DNA of 64,000 nucleotides, from the NCBI GenBank assembly GCA_020444075.1, contig JAHLLR010000003.1:62001-126000 (forward strand), given 5' to 3'. Origin of the DNA: Deltaproteobacteria bacterium. Its GTDB lineage: Bacteria; Desulfobacterota; Desulfobacteria; Desulfobacterales; Desulfosarcinaceae. Numbering within the stretch: the first letter of the stretch is position 1; each line of letters opens with the position of its first letter. Below the pieces are notes generated by a model. The model was not told the origin of the DNA. It ran no database searches and saw only the letters and a program-made list of their open reading frames with translations. Both the position numbers and the translations under genes were made by a program. Below are positions 16,159 through 25,430 of the stretch, piece after piece.

Positions 16159-17049
16159 ATGGACGCTAAATACGCAGACAGCTTCGTGGTAGAGGGGAAA
16201 CTGGCCCTTCCCTACCAGTACTTTGCCGGCAGGACGGGCAGCCGGTTTATCACGACGATCAGGGACAAGAAGAAAATCATGGGGCTCAAATGCGACCGCT
16301 GCGGCAAGGTGTTCGTGCCGCCGCGGTCCACCTGCGAGCGCTGTTTCGTCGATATTTCCAATAATTGGGTCGATGTGAAAAACACGGGAACGGTGACCGG
16401 CTTTACCGTGATCCGCTACAAGGAACCTTACCAGCCGTTCGACCCGCCCTATATCCAGGCCCTGATCCTGCTGGACGGCGCCGACACGCCGATGGTCCAC
16501 ATTGTCAAAGGGATCCCGGTCAGCCAGATGCAAATGGGGCTGCGGGTCAAGGCTGTCTTTGCCAAAAAGACCACCGCCACCATCATGGACATCGACCATT
16601 TCCGGCCCGATGTGAAAGATCACGTCAAACTGGGATACACGTACGAGGAGCTGGAGATCGGCATGACCGCTTCATTCTCCAAGACCATCACCGAGACGGA
16701 CGTCTACCTGTTCGCAGGTATTTCCGGTGATTTCAACCCGATGCACATGAACGAAGAATTCGCTAAAAAGACCCCCTTCGGCACCCGCATCGCCCACGGG
16801 GCGCTGCCCCAATGCCTCTGTGCGCCGGTCCTGGGCATGAAGCTGCCGGGTCTGGGCACCGTGGCCCTGGAGATCACCACCCGCTTCAAGGCGCCTACCT
16901 ACTTCGGCGACACCATCACCTGTACCGGCGAGATCATCGAGAAGCTGGAAGATCGCAAATGGGTGCGCATGTCCCTGACCTGGACCAACCAGGACGATAA
17001 ACTGGTGGCGGAAGGAAAAGCTCTCGTTATGCCTCCTCAATCTTCGTGA
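16159..17049 (+). CDS. DUF35 - MaoC (R-hydratase-like) fusion
   Basis: A 296-residue protein. Residues ~40-155 form a DUF35 unit: Zn ribbon Cys45/48/59/62 in 'CDRCGKVFVPPRSTCERC', then an OB fold. Residues ~160-296 are a MaoC hot-dog hydratase with the catalytic Asp-His motif 'SGDFNPMHMNEEFA' (Asp191, His196) and 'IAHGALPQCL'. It would hydrate a 2-enoyl-CoA and contact the thiolase-fold protein through DUF35. Actinobacterial ChsH2 has the same two domains in reverse order. AAAGGAG precedes the ATG. The hydratase call is firm; the DUF35-mediated partnership is inferred from known complexes. Confidence 0.88.
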   Translation: MDAKYADSFVVEGKLALPYQYFAGRTGSRFITTIRDKKKIMGLKCDRCGKVFVPPRSTCERCFVDISNNWVDVKNTGTVTGFTVIRYKEPYQPFDPPYIQALILLDGADTPMVHIVKGIPVSQMQMGLRVKAVFAKKTTATIMDIDHFRPDVKDHVKLGYTYEELEIGMTASFSKTITETDVYLFAGISGDFNPMHMNEEFAKKTPFGTRIAHGALPQCLCAPVLGMKLPGLGTVALEITTRFKAPTYFGDTITCTGEIIEKLEDRKWVRMSLTWTNQDDKLVAEGKALVMPPQSS

Positions 17050-17136
17050 TTGAGAAACCGAGGAATATAATACCAGATATTTCCGGCAAAAAATCCCAAA
17101 TCCCAAATGACAAATAACAAACAAATAACAATATCA

Positions 17137-17218
17137 AAATTTCAAACCACCGGCCTTGGTGCCGTTTGAAATTTGAGCAATGAATGTTGGAATTTATTTG
17201 AGATTTGGTGCTTGGAAT
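17137..17218. repeat. AT-rich dispersed intergenic repeat, copy A
   Basis: It contains an 11-bp inverted pair (AAATTTCAAAC at 17137-17147, GTTTGAAATTT at 17164-17174). It ends in a 32-nt block (17187-17218) beginning TTGGAATTTATTTGAGATTT that recurs with one mismatch at 18595-18626. Base composition is far more AT-rich than the flanking genes. It lies upstream of the acyl-CoA dehydrogenase at 17285. Confidence 0.78.
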
Positions 17219-17284
17219 TTGGTTTTTCCGACCAGCAACGTCTGTGATTTGTCTTTTGCCACCCTTGTAATGGAGTAACCACCC

Positions 17285-18445
17285 ATGACCATTGAATTTT
17301 CCGAAAAAGCTACCTGTCAGCAGTATTTCACGAAAGCCCACGATATGGTGCGCCGTTCAGTGAAGGAATTTGTCGATAAAGAGGTCAAGCCCTTTATCGA
17401 CGAGTGGGAGGAGGCGGGCTCCTTTCCGCGGGAGATCTACAAGAAGGCCGGGGAGGTCGGCATTCTGGGTATCGGCTATCCCGATGAATGCGGCGGCACC
17501 CCCGGAGATGTTTTCTTCACCATCGCCGCCAGCGAAGAACTCATGCGTTCGGGTTCAGGCGGTTTCGTGGCCGGCCTGGGATCGTTGAACATCGCCCTGC
17601 CGCCCATCCTTCGGCGAGGCACCGAGGAGCAGAAGAAGCGATTCGTAAATCCGGTCGTTGCCGGTGACCGCATCGCCGCCCTGGCCATTACCGAACCCGG
17701 GGGCGGCTCGGACGTTTCCAACCTGGCCACCACGGCGGTGCGAGACGGCGACCATTACATCGTCAGCGGCAGCAAGACCTTCATTACCAGCGGCACCCGG
17801 GCGGATCAGATCACCTGTGCCGTGCGTACCGGGGACCCCGGGGCCCACGGCATCAGCATGCTGGTGATCGAAGCCGACACACCGGGGTATTCGGTCTCTT
17901 CACCGCTCAAAAAAACCGGTTGGTGGGCATCGGACACCGCCGAGATTTTCCTGGATGACTGCCGGGTTCCCGTTGCCAACCGGATCGGCGAAGAGAATCA
18001 GGGGTTCTACGCTATCATGGAGAACTTCCAGGGCGAGCGTCTGTCGCTTGCTGTGATGGCCTACATGACCGCCCAGATGGCTCTCGAGGAAGCCCAGGCC
18101 TATGCCAGGGAACGCAAAGCCTTCGGCAAGACGCTCTCCGGATTCCAGGTGACCCGCCACAAGCTGGTGGATATGGCCACCCTGGTGGAGATCGCCAGGG
18201 AATATACATGGCGGGTGGCCGCTAAAATCGATTCCGGCATCGACCAGATCAAGGCGGTGTCCATGGCCAAGAATTTCGCCTGCAGCGTCAGCGACCGGGT
18301 GACCTACGATGCGGTGCAACTGTTCGGTGGATATGGATACATGCGGGGCCACCTGGTGGAGCGGCTATATCGGGACAACCGGATTCTGTCCATCGGCGGG
18401 GGGACGACGGAGATCATGAAGGAGATTATTTCTAAGTTGATGTAA
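17285..18445 (+). CDS. Acyl-CoA dehydrogenase
   Basis: A 386-residue flavin enzyme with 'ALAITEPGGGSDVSNL', 'KTFITSGTRADQ' and 'AFGKTLSGFQVTRHKLVDMA'. The C-terminal loop 'SIGGGTTEIMKEII' lacks Glu, so the base is probably the Glu in 'NFQGERLSLAVMAY', the isovaleryl/long-chain arrangement. TGGAG lies 9 bp before the ATG. It is separated from the DUF35-MaoC gene by a 235-bp stretch with dispersed repeats, so it may be a separate transcript. It is the third normal-length acyl-CoA dehydrogenase of the array; the pathway probably needs several desaturation steps. Confidence 0.92.
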   Translation: MTIEFSEKATCQQYFTKAHDMVRRSVKEFVDKEVKPFIDEWEEAGSFPREIYKKAGEVGILGIGYPDECGGTPGDVFFTIAASEELMRSGSGGFVAGLGSLNIALPPILRRGTEEQKKRFVNPVVAGDRIAALAITEPGGGSDVSNLATTAVRDGDHYIVSGSKTFITSGTRADQITCAVRTGDPGAHGISMLVIEADTPGYSVSSPLKKTGWWASDTAEIFLDDCRVPVANRIGEENQGFYAIMENFQGERLSLAVMAYMTAQMALEEAQAYARERKAFGKTLSGFQVTRHKLVDMATLVEIAREYTWRVAAKIDSGIDQIKAVSMAKNFACSVSDRVTYDAVQLFGGYGYMRGHLVERLYRDNRILSIGGGTTEIMKEIISKLM

Positions 18446-18594
18446 TAGGGGATCTGGGTATTCAGGAATTCGGCGAATGGGAATTGAGAAGATTAAAAAT
18501 AACAATGCCCAAGAAGTAAATGCAAAATAAATCCCAATAATCTAAATCCCAAACCTTGGCGCTTCGTTTTTGTTTGGCATTTAGATATTGTTAT

Positions 18595-18626
18595 TTGGAA
18601 TTTATTTGAGATTTGTTGCTTGGAAT
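18595..18626 (+). repeat. AT-rich dispersed intergenic repeat, copy B
   Basis: 32 nt matching 17187-17218 with one difference (GTTGC versus GGTGC). As in copy A, an imperfect palindrome (CTAAATCCCAAAC against GTTTGGCATTTAG, near 18542-18583) lies just upstream, and the copy sits before an acyl-CoA dehydrogenase gene. Confidence 0.78.
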
Positions 18627-18674
18627 ATGGAACTTCCGGTTTATCCGGAAGGGGAAACAGGAGAATAGACTGCC

Positions 18675-20528
18675 ATGGCATTGGAACTGGCTGAACGCAG
18701 GGACGTGGATTTTGTTCTTTACGAGCAATTGGGACTGGATAAATTGATCAAGCATGATCGCTTCCGGGAGTTCGACAAAAAGACCCTGGACCTGATCATC
18801 ACCGAAGCCCGTACACTGGCTGTCAAGGAACTGCTTCCCGCCAACGTTCCCGGGGACCGTGAAGGCTGCACCTTCGAAAGCGGATCGGTAAAGGTGCCCG
18901 AGGCCTATCGGCGGATTTTCGATCTCTATCGCCAGGGAGACTGGATCGCCCTGGCCGACGATCCTGAGGTGGGCGGCCAGGGCGTACCGGTGACTGCCAC
19001 GTCGGCGGTCCACGAATACTTCAACGGGGCCAATACTGCTTTTTGCATGTATCCGGGGCTGTGCCATGGGGCCGGCAAGCTTGTGGAACTGTTCGGAAAC
19101 GACGAACAGAAAAAATTGTACCTTGAGAAGATGTATGCCGGCCAGTGGGGCGGCTCCATGCTGCTCACCGAACCCGAGGCCGGCAGCGACGTGGGCAACC
19201 TGACCACCTCGGCGCAAAAGAACGGCGACGGCACCTGGTCTATAAACGGCAGCAAGATCTTCATCACCGGCGGCGAACAGGACCTGACGGAGAACATCAT
19301 CCATCCGGTGCTGGCGCGCATCGAGGGGGCGCCGGCCGGCACCAAGGGAATCTCGCTGTTCCTGGTCCCCAAGATCCGGGTCAAGGCCGACGGCAGCCTA
19401 GGCGAACCCAACGATGTGGTATGCACGGGTATCGAGGAGAAGCTGGGCATCCACGGCAGCGCCACCTGTTCGCTAACTTTGGGCGGCAGGGGGCAGTGCA
19501 TCGGAACCCTGCTGGGTGAGGAGAACAAGGGCATGCGGGTCATGTTCCACATGATGAACGAGGCCCGGCTGGGGGTGGGCATCCAGGGCTTCGCCATGGC
19601 CAGCGCCGCATTCTCCTTTGCCCTGAATTATGCCCGGGAGCGCAAACAGGGCAGGAACCTGCTGCAAATGATGAATCCCGATGCGCAATCGGTGCCCATC
19701 ATCCAACACCCGGATGTGCGGCGCATGCTCATGTGGATGAAAGCCCATGTGGAAGGCATGCGCAGCTTCGTCTATTATGTGGGCAGTTGTTTCGACCGGG
19801 TGGCCATCGCCGCGGACGACGCCGATCGGGAACGTTGGCAGGGGTTGATCGAAATGCTCACCCCCGTGGTCAAAGCCTATTGCACGGACAAGGCCTTCGA
19901 GGTGTGCAACCAGGCGGTGCAGACATACGGCGGCTATGGCTACACCATGGAATACCCGGTGGAACAGTACCTGCGGGATTGCAAGATCACCAGCATCTAC
20001 GAAGGCACCAACGGTATTCAGGCCATGGATCTGCTGGGGCGCAAACTGGGAATGAAGCAGGGTAAATATTTTATGGCACTGTTGGCGGAAATGCAAAAAA
20101 CCGTGGCGGCGGCCAAAGCCATCGAACTGCTGAAACCGATGGCCCTGAAGCTGGAAAAGGCTGTCAACCGATTGGGTGAAACCGCCCTGACCCTGGGCAC
20201 CACGGCCATGAGCCCCAAAGTGATGACGGCCTTTGCCTTTGCCCAGCCGCTCCTGGAGGTCACCGGGGATGTGATTATGGGATGGATGCATCTGTGGCGG
20301 GCAATCGCCGCCGTTCCCGGACTGGAAAAGCATGCCGGCAGCCTCGATCCCGCCGTCAGGAAAGAAAAAGCGCAAACCCACAGACATGCCGCCTTTTACG
20401 AGGGAAAAGTCCGGGTGGCCGAATTTTTTATTTTTACCCTGCTGCCCGCCGCCATGGGTAAAATGGATGCCATCAACGGCACCTGCGATGCCGCCATGGA
20501 AATGCCGGAAAAATCTTTTGGGAACTAG
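18675..20528 (+). CDS. Long-type acyl-CoA dehydrogenase (DmdC-like, 617 aa)
   Basis: A close paralogue of the gene at 2317: same N-terminus ('RRDVDFVLYEQLGLDKLI'), 'LLTEPEAGSDVGNL', and the catalytic loop 'IYEGTNGIQAMDLLGRKLG' with its Glu. The usual C-terminal extension is present. CAGGAG precedes the ATG. It ends convergent with the AMP-ligase at 20664. Family length and residues are intact, so it is probably active. Substrate unknown; it is likely an acyl-CoA from the same pathway, because two copies flank the locus in opposite orientation. Confidence 0.9.
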   Translation: MALELAERRDVDFVLYEQLGLDKLIKHDRFREFDKKTLDLIITEARTLAVKELLPANVPGDREGCTFESGSVKVPEAYRRIFDLYRQGDWIALADDPEVGGQGVPVTATSAVHEYFNGANTAFCMYPGLCHGAGKLVELFGNDEQKKLYLEKMYAGQWGGSMLLTEPEAGSDVGNLTTSAQKNGDGTWSINGSKIFITGGEQDLTENIIHPVLARIEGAPAGTKGISLFLVPKIRVKADGSLGEPNDVVCTGIEEKLGIHGSATCSLTLGGRGQCIGTLLGEENKGMRVMFHMMNEARLGVGIQGFAMASAAFSFALNYARERKQGRNLLQMMNPDAQSVPIIQHPDVRRMLMWMKAHVEGMRSFVYYVGSCFDRVAIAADDADRERWQGLIEMLTPVVKAYCTDKAFEVCNQAVQTYGGYGYTMEYPVEQYLRDCKITSIYEGTNGIQAMDLLGRKLGMKQGKYFMALLAEMQKTVAAAKAIELLKPMALKLEKAVNRLGETALTLGTTAMSPKVMTAFAFAQPLLEVTGDVIMGWMHLWRAIAAVPGLEKHAGSLDPAVRKEKAQTHRHAAFYEGKVRVAEFFIFTLLPAAMGKMDAINGTCDAAMEMPEKSFGN

Positions 20529-20663
20529 ATACCGAAAGATTCAATTCCGAATTGGGGGATTAAGGGATTAGGTGATTACTGGGTGTGGCGTCCGGCTGCG
20601 GCCCAATTCCAAAATCCCTGAATCCGGAATGCAGTTTTTTTCCAGGACTTCCGATTTCCGACC

Positions 20664-22202
20664 TCAGCCTTGCGGCTTTCGGCCTTTATACGCGTCCCGC
20701 ATGTCGCGTTTGAGCATCTTTCCGGCTACGTTGCGTGGAAACGCCTCCATGACGACCACGTCGCGGATGCGCTGGAATTTGGCATCCACGCGGCCGTTGG
20801 TCCATTGGATCAATTCCTCGGGATTCAGTTCGGCGCCGGGCATGGGCACTACCGCGGCAATGGGCACCTCGCCCCATTTGTCGTCGGGAACGCCGATCAC
20901 CGCGACCTCGCTGACGTCCGGGTGGCGGATGACGATCTCTTCGATGTCCTTGGGATAGACGTTCACCCCGCCGGAAATGATCATGTCCTTCATCCGGTCG
21001 ACGAGGAACAGAAATCCGTCTTCGTCCACGTAGCCCGCATCCCCGGTGTGCAGCCAGCCGTCGACAATGGCTTTTTCGGTCAGGTCCGGCCGCTTGTAGT
21101 AGCCGGGCATCATCATCGGGCTTTTGCCGCAGATTTCACCAATCTCTCCGGGTGCGCATTCCCGGCCTTCGGTGTCGAGAATGCGCATCTCCATGAACGG
21201 TGCCGGGACCCCCACGGAGCCGACCTTGCGAATGGCGTCATGCTTGTCCAGCACGGTCATGAACCCCTCGGTGAGCCCATACAGTTCATAGAAGCGCCCG
21301 GGCAGGGTTTTGTTGAGGCGGTGTTTGTACTCCAGGAGCAGCGGGGCGCCAACGTTGTGGATCATCTCCAGGGAGGCCAGCTTGTCGGGGTCGAAGGCCG
21401 GGCTGTTGAGGATGGCGACGATCTGGGCCGGCACCATGACCACGTGGGTGACTTTCTCTGTCTCGATGGCGCTGATAACCGCTTCCGCGTTGAAGCTTTT
21501 ATGGAGGATGTAGGTGGCACCCAGAAACATCCAGGGCATCAGGTCCAGCATGGCGCCGTTGAAGACGATGGCGCCGGCGTGCAGGGCGACGCTCTCCGGC
21601 GTCATGCGCCAGGAGGCGGCGAAGATGGTGCAATACATGGCGCGCACATAATGGGTGTGCACAATCCCCTTGGGCGCACCGGTGGTGCCGCTGGAGTACA
21701 TGATATTGTACATGTCGTGGTCGTCGACGGGGACCACTGGCGGGTTTTTCTCGCTTGCCGCCATGACGAAATCGTCGTAGCTGCAAAATCCGTCACGCCG
21801 GCCGTTTAAACCCACCAGCACATAGCGGTCATTGCCAATGGCAGGCAGATCCCCGCGGATGCGGTCCAGGACGTCGGCAAAACCGGCGTCGGCGATCACC
21901 ATCGCGGTGTCGGCGTCTTTCAGCAGGGTGGCCAATCCGCCTTCGTTGAGCATGGTGCTGCCCGGAACGATGACCAGACCCGTCTTGGCCGCCGCCCAGT
22001 AGGCGGCCATGAGTTGGGTGCAGTTGGGCAGCACGGTGGCGAATTTATCTCCCTTGACGAGCCCGCAGGCCAACAGTGCGTTGGCCAGTTTATTCACGTA
22101 AGCGTTAAATGCCTTATAGGAAAACCGTTCTTCACCGCAGACAAAGGCGAGATGGTCAGGGCGATAGCGTGCATGGTGGGGCAACAGGCTGCCGATGTTC
22201 AT
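20664..22202 (-). CDS. AMP-forming acyl-CoA synthetase (class I adenylate-forming)
   Basis: A 512-residue ligase that activates a carboxylic acid to its CoA ester. Motifs: 'MYSSGTTGAPKGIVHTH', 'YELYGLTEGFMTV', 'LHTGDAGYVDEDGFLFLVDR', 'GGVNVYPKDIEE' and the C-terminal Lys region 'PRNVAGKMLKRDMRD'. GGGAGG is upstream of the ATG. It is convergent with the long acyl-CoA dehydrogenase and is probably a single-gene transcript. Full-length for the family; the acid specificity cannot be read. Confidence 0.92.
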   Translation of the reverse strand: MNIGSLLPHHARYRPDHLAFVCGEERFSYKAFNAYVNKLANALLACGLVKGDKFATVLPNCTQLMAAYWAAAKTGLVIVPGSTMLNEGGLATLLKDADTAMVIADAGFADVLDRIRGDLPAIGNDRYVLVGLNGRRDGFCSYDDFVMAASEKNPPVVPVDDHDMYNIMYSSGTTGAPKGIVHTHYVRAMYCTIFAASWRMTPESVALHAGAIVFNGAMLDLMPWMFLGATYILHKSFNAEAVISAIETEKVTHVVMVPAQIVAILNSPAFDPDKLASLEMIHNVGAPLLLEYKHRLNKTLPGRFYELYGLTEGFMTVLDKHDAIRKVGSVGVPAPFMEMRILDTEGRECAPGEIGEICGKSPMMMPGYYKRPDLTEKAIVDGWLHTGDAGYVDEDGFLFLVDRMKDMIISGGVNVYPKDIEEIVIRHPDVSEVAVIGVPDDKWGEVPIAAVVPMPGAELNPEELIQWTNGRVDAKFQRIRDVVVMEAFPRNVAGKMLKRDMRDAYKGRKPQG

Positions 22203-22323
22203 CGATGCCTCCCTTTCGTTTCCAGAAGGTTAAAAGGAGTACAACCTTGGTTTTGATTATATCCCCTTAAAAATCAACAGCTAAGAGGAACCACTCACAA
22301 ACCTGCCCATTGGGGAATCCGTG

Positions 22324-22569
22324 TTACCGGCCTTTGATCTGCTCGAATGGCTTGCCTTCATCATTGCCGATCCACTTCACTGCGCCGGTCGCCGTATCGA
22401 TCACGAAGAGGTCCGGGAAATTGCCCCTGACCATCGCGGTCAACCGATATCTGCCGATCTGTGACGTCCTGTCGACAGGGGCGGCTCCGGTCAACAGCAG
22501 GAGCATGAGGACCATTGAAATACCAATCAAGATGAAAATTAGTTTTTGGCTGGCGTCTTTGCTTTTCAT
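22324..22569 (-). CDS. Small membrane-anchored protein of unknown function
   Basis: 81 residues with a single N-terminal hydrophobic helix ('LIFILIGISMVLMLLLLTG') and a short extracytoplasmic tail containing 'DLFVIDTATGAVKWIG', reminiscent of one beta-propeller strand repeat. AAGGAA precedes the ATG. I recognise no family. It lies between the ligase and aroK genes on the same strand. Confidence 0.6.
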   Translation of the reverse strand: MKSKDASQKLIFILIGISMVLMLLLLTGAAPVDRTSQIGRYRLTAMVRGNFPDLFVIDTATGAVKWIGNDEGKPFEQIKGR

Positions 22570-22676
22570 GTCAATTCCTTTATCGGTTATTGGTGAAAAA
22601 CGTTAACGCAGGTTTTCATTTATGAAGCAGATTTCAACCGTTATTTTCTCAACTTATCCCCAGTCGTTATTACCGT

Positions 22677-23174
22677 TCATAGCTGCTGCAGTACCCCCGT
22701 CACCACCTGGTCCGGGGTCACGCCTTCGGTGGAGACCGTGATATCGGCAAAGCGTCGGTAGAGAAAGCGACGCTCCTCAAAAAGCATATCGATGGTCTGC
22801 CCGGGCATCCTCAGAACGCCCCGTTCGTCCAGGTTGCCCAGTCTTTCTTTCAGAGCCTCCAGGCCGATCATAAGGTAGACTGCCGGCCCCAATGACCTGA
22901 GGTGAGCCATGGCTTTTTCACTGTATACGGCGCTGCCGCCGGTGGCCACAACCCCGCAGTCCGGCGGCACGGCAAGCAGATAGCTTTCCTCGATGCTGCG
23001 GAATCCGTTTATGCCGTGTTCGGCAATGGTCTCCTGCAGGTAACACCCCTCGCCCGTCTGCATCAGGATATCCGTATCTAAAAAGGCTACGCCCAGACGC
23101 TTGGCCAGGAGCACGCCGATGGTGCTTTTGCCCGCCCCGGGCATACCGATGAGGATCAGGTTCTGCTTTTTCAC
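22677..23174 (-). CDS. aroK: Shikimate kinase
   Basis: At 165 residues it has the P-loop 'LIGMPGAGKSTIG', substrate-binding 'FLDTD', 'FRSIEE' and 'VVATGGSAV', and the lid 'LDERGVLRMPG', all in the order of shikimate kinase. It phosphorylates shikimate in the chorismate pathway. The length matches the family. The neighbours are unrelated, so it is not part of an aro operon here. A related gluconate-kinase-like P-loop enzyme is the only alternative, and the GGG/FR motifs favour shikimate kinase. Confidence 0.88.
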   Translation of the reverse strand: MKKQNLILIGMPGAGKSTIGVLLAKRLGVAFLDTDILMQTGEGCYLQETIAEHGINGFRSIEESYLLAVPPDCGVVATGGSAVYSEKAMAHLRSLGPAVYLMIGLEALKERLGNLDERGVLRMPGQTIDMLFEERRFLYRRFADITVSTEGVTPDQVVTGVLQQL

Positions 23175-23258
23175 CGTTGACCGCCCATCATATTTTGAAT
23201 ATCCAGCCGGATCGGTAGAAACCGCTCAGCTGCCGGCTGGGGCGAGGTTCCGATGACT

Positions 23259-25430
23259 TCATCTCAAAACTTTGTAATTTCCCTCATACCAGTTTTTAAG
23301 ATCACTGACATACCATTTGGAAAAACGCCTGTCCGATGGCCCGCCAGCCAGATTGGTATGGATCTCATCCGTGGCCAGATCGGCGATGAAGCGGTAGCCG
23401 GGGCTGAACGTCGTCAGTCGCCCGGCATTCTTAAATATTTGTCCCTGGGGGATGGTGGCCCGGCACCCGGGAAGGGTAAGCGGGCCGTAATCGAATCCCA
23501 GAAATTTCGGCAACTGGCCGCCGAACATCAGGTGGGCCAGGGTGATCGATCGGGTTTTGCCGTATGACACCGGCTCGACACCCAAGCCGGCGTCGATACC
23601 CTGCTTAAACAGCCGTTCTCTGGTTTGTCCGTCGAACCAGGCCGATGATTTCTTTTCCAAAATCCGGTCCAGGTTGGCGTAATAGTCGTTGAAGAGGCTG
23701 GTTTCCGAAAAAATATGGTTCACCACATCGGTTCCGAACCCGTGGTCGCCAAACACCACGTCAATAATGGCCCGGTAAACGGACTCGAAGAGCATGGCTC
23801 CTGTTGAGTCGGCATCATACCGCAAATCCCACGCTTTCAGAATGCGGCCGTTGTCCGTATCCGGCAGCAGCGGGCCGATGATTTCCATCAGCCTTTCCGC
23901 CTGCAGGGAATAAAGGTCGTAGTGCATGTCCTTCATGTAGGCCACATCGAGTTCACTGCCGGTTTCCAGCAATTGAACGATGCGGTCCGCCCGGTAAGGG
24001 CCCATGGCCAGGTTAATGGGATTGGAACGTCCCAGATAATTAAGGTCCTGGTTGGCCGTGGCGATGATGCCTTCGGGGGGATTGCGTACATTGGGCAAGT
24101 CCCCGGGATCGTTAAATCCTCCGGGATCAAATTGTTCATCCCATCCCGCGTGGGGAAGCAATCCACTGATTCCCTCAGGCCGTTTGAAATGGCGGCCGCT
24201 CATCTGATAGCCGATGTTTCCCCGGACATCGGCAAAGACCCAGTTCATGGCCACGGCCTCCACCTGACGATACAGTGCCATGGCCGTTTCCACCGTCTGC
24301 GCGTCCATCATCTTAATCAGGGTGTCGAAAACCTCTGCCCCGCATCCTTGGGCACCCGACCATCCCAGCACCAGATAGTGGCCTTCCTTATGAGGGTCGC
24401 CTTCCAGCAGTCCGTTTTCATTCTCATGGACCTGGATTCGGATGGAAGGCTTGTTCTTCACCTTGATCTCTTCTTCACGAACCGTAAAAGGCTTCCAGCC
24501 GTCTTTTCGAAAATAGTTGCCGTCCCGGCACCGTTCAATGCGGTAATCCAGCATATCCATATAGGCGTAGGTAGCGCTCCAGGCCAGGTGGTTGCTTCTG
24601 CCGATAATCAGTCCGGGGACACCGGGAATAGTGACACCCATCAGGGTGGTACGGGGCCGCCGGAGGATGACCTCCTGCCAGACATTGGGCAGGCGGTTGA
24701 CCTCCAGGTGGGGATCCCCGCACATGATTGGAAAGCCGGAACGGGTGTGGCGGCCGGCAACGGCCCAGTTGTTGGAGGCGTTGAAGCGCGGGAGCCGGTT
24801 GAGCCACTCGACCGCCGCCGGCACCAGGGGGGGCGAGAGCGCAACCTGGTCGATCAAGGCCGTGTCAATGGGGTCGGTGAGATAGGGGAACAGTTCCACC
24901 AATTTCTCTTCCGGCAGCCCTTTCTGGATCATCTCCACCAGAAATTTTTCCATATTGGCCTGGATGTCGGCCAAGCCTAAAAATCCGAATACCTTGGCCA
25001 GTCGCAGACAATCGGTCACTGCGTAGGGTTCCGGGTGCCGATATCCCATCAGTTTGAATTCATATACCGGCCCGTTCTCCGCCATCCAGTCGTTGAATCC
25101 ACTCACATAGGCATCCAGAGCCTTGCGGGTGTCGGATGAAATCCGGGCGATCTGCTCTTCCGGGTCCGGGAGAAAATTCATTCGTCTCATGTAGGTGTCG
25201 ATCTCAATCAGACCGTCATCGGCCTTGAGCAGTTCGGCGGCACGGCCCTGGAGAAGAATGCGCGTGAGCAGGGTCTGCATCTGGCGGTCGTTGGCGTGAA
25301 TCCACCCTAATCCCCGCATCAGATCCGCTGATGTCCTCGCGGTGATTTCCGGGATGCCGTGGTTGTTTCTCAGAATATGGATTTTCCCGTCGTCGCCTTC
25401 GAGGTCAACGGGCGCCTTTTTCAATTTCAT
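23259..25430 (-). CDS. Penicillin acylase family protein (Ntn hydrolase)
   Basis: A 723-residue precursor of the penicillin G acylase/aculeacin acylase fold. The N-terminal part has 'HGIPEITARTSADLMRGLGW', the typical alpha-subunit start. The self-processing site is 'NASNNWAVAG' near residue 219, where the Ser becomes the N-terminal nucleophile of the beta chain. 'MCGDPHLEV' follows as usual. The ORF starts at an ATG and shows no signal peptide, although many homologues are periplasmic. Such enzymes cleave amides (acyl-homoserine lactones, N-acyl amino acids). Substrate unknown. Confidence 0.9.
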   Translation of the reverse strand: MKLKKAPVDLEGDDGKIHILRNNHGIPEITARTSADLMRGLGWIHANDRQMQTLLTRILLQGRAAELLKADDGLIEIDTYMRRMNFLPDPEEQIARISSDTRKALDAYVSGFNDWMAENGPVYEFKLMGYRHPEPYAVTDCLRLAKVFGFLGLADIQANMEKFLVEMIQKGLPEEKLVELFPYLTDPIDTALIDQVALSPPLVPAAVEWLNRLPRFNASNNWAVAGRHTRSGFPIMCGDPHLEVNRLPNVWQEVILRRPRTTLMGVTIPGVPGLIIGRSNHLAWSATYAYMDMLDYRIERCRDGNYFRKDGWKPFTVREEEIKVKNKPSIRIQVHENENGLLEGDPHKEGHYLVLGWSGAQGCGAEVFDTLIKMMDAQTVETAMALYRQVEAVAMNWVFADVRGNIGYQMSGRHFKRPEGISGLLPHAGWDEQFDPGGFNDPGDLPNVRNPPEGIIATANQDLNYLGRSNPINLAMGPYRADRIVQLLETGSELDVAYMKDMHYDLYSLQAERLMEIIGPLLPDTDNGRILKAWDLRYDADSTGAMLFESVYRAIIDVVFGDHGFGTDVVNHIFSETSLFNDYYANLDRILEKKSSAWFDGQTRERLFKQGIDAGLGVEPVSYGKTRSITLAHLMFGGQLPKFLGFDYGPLTLPGCRATIPQGQIFKNAGRLTTFSPGYRFIADLATDEIHTNLAGGPSDRRFSKWYVSDLKNWYEGNYKVLR

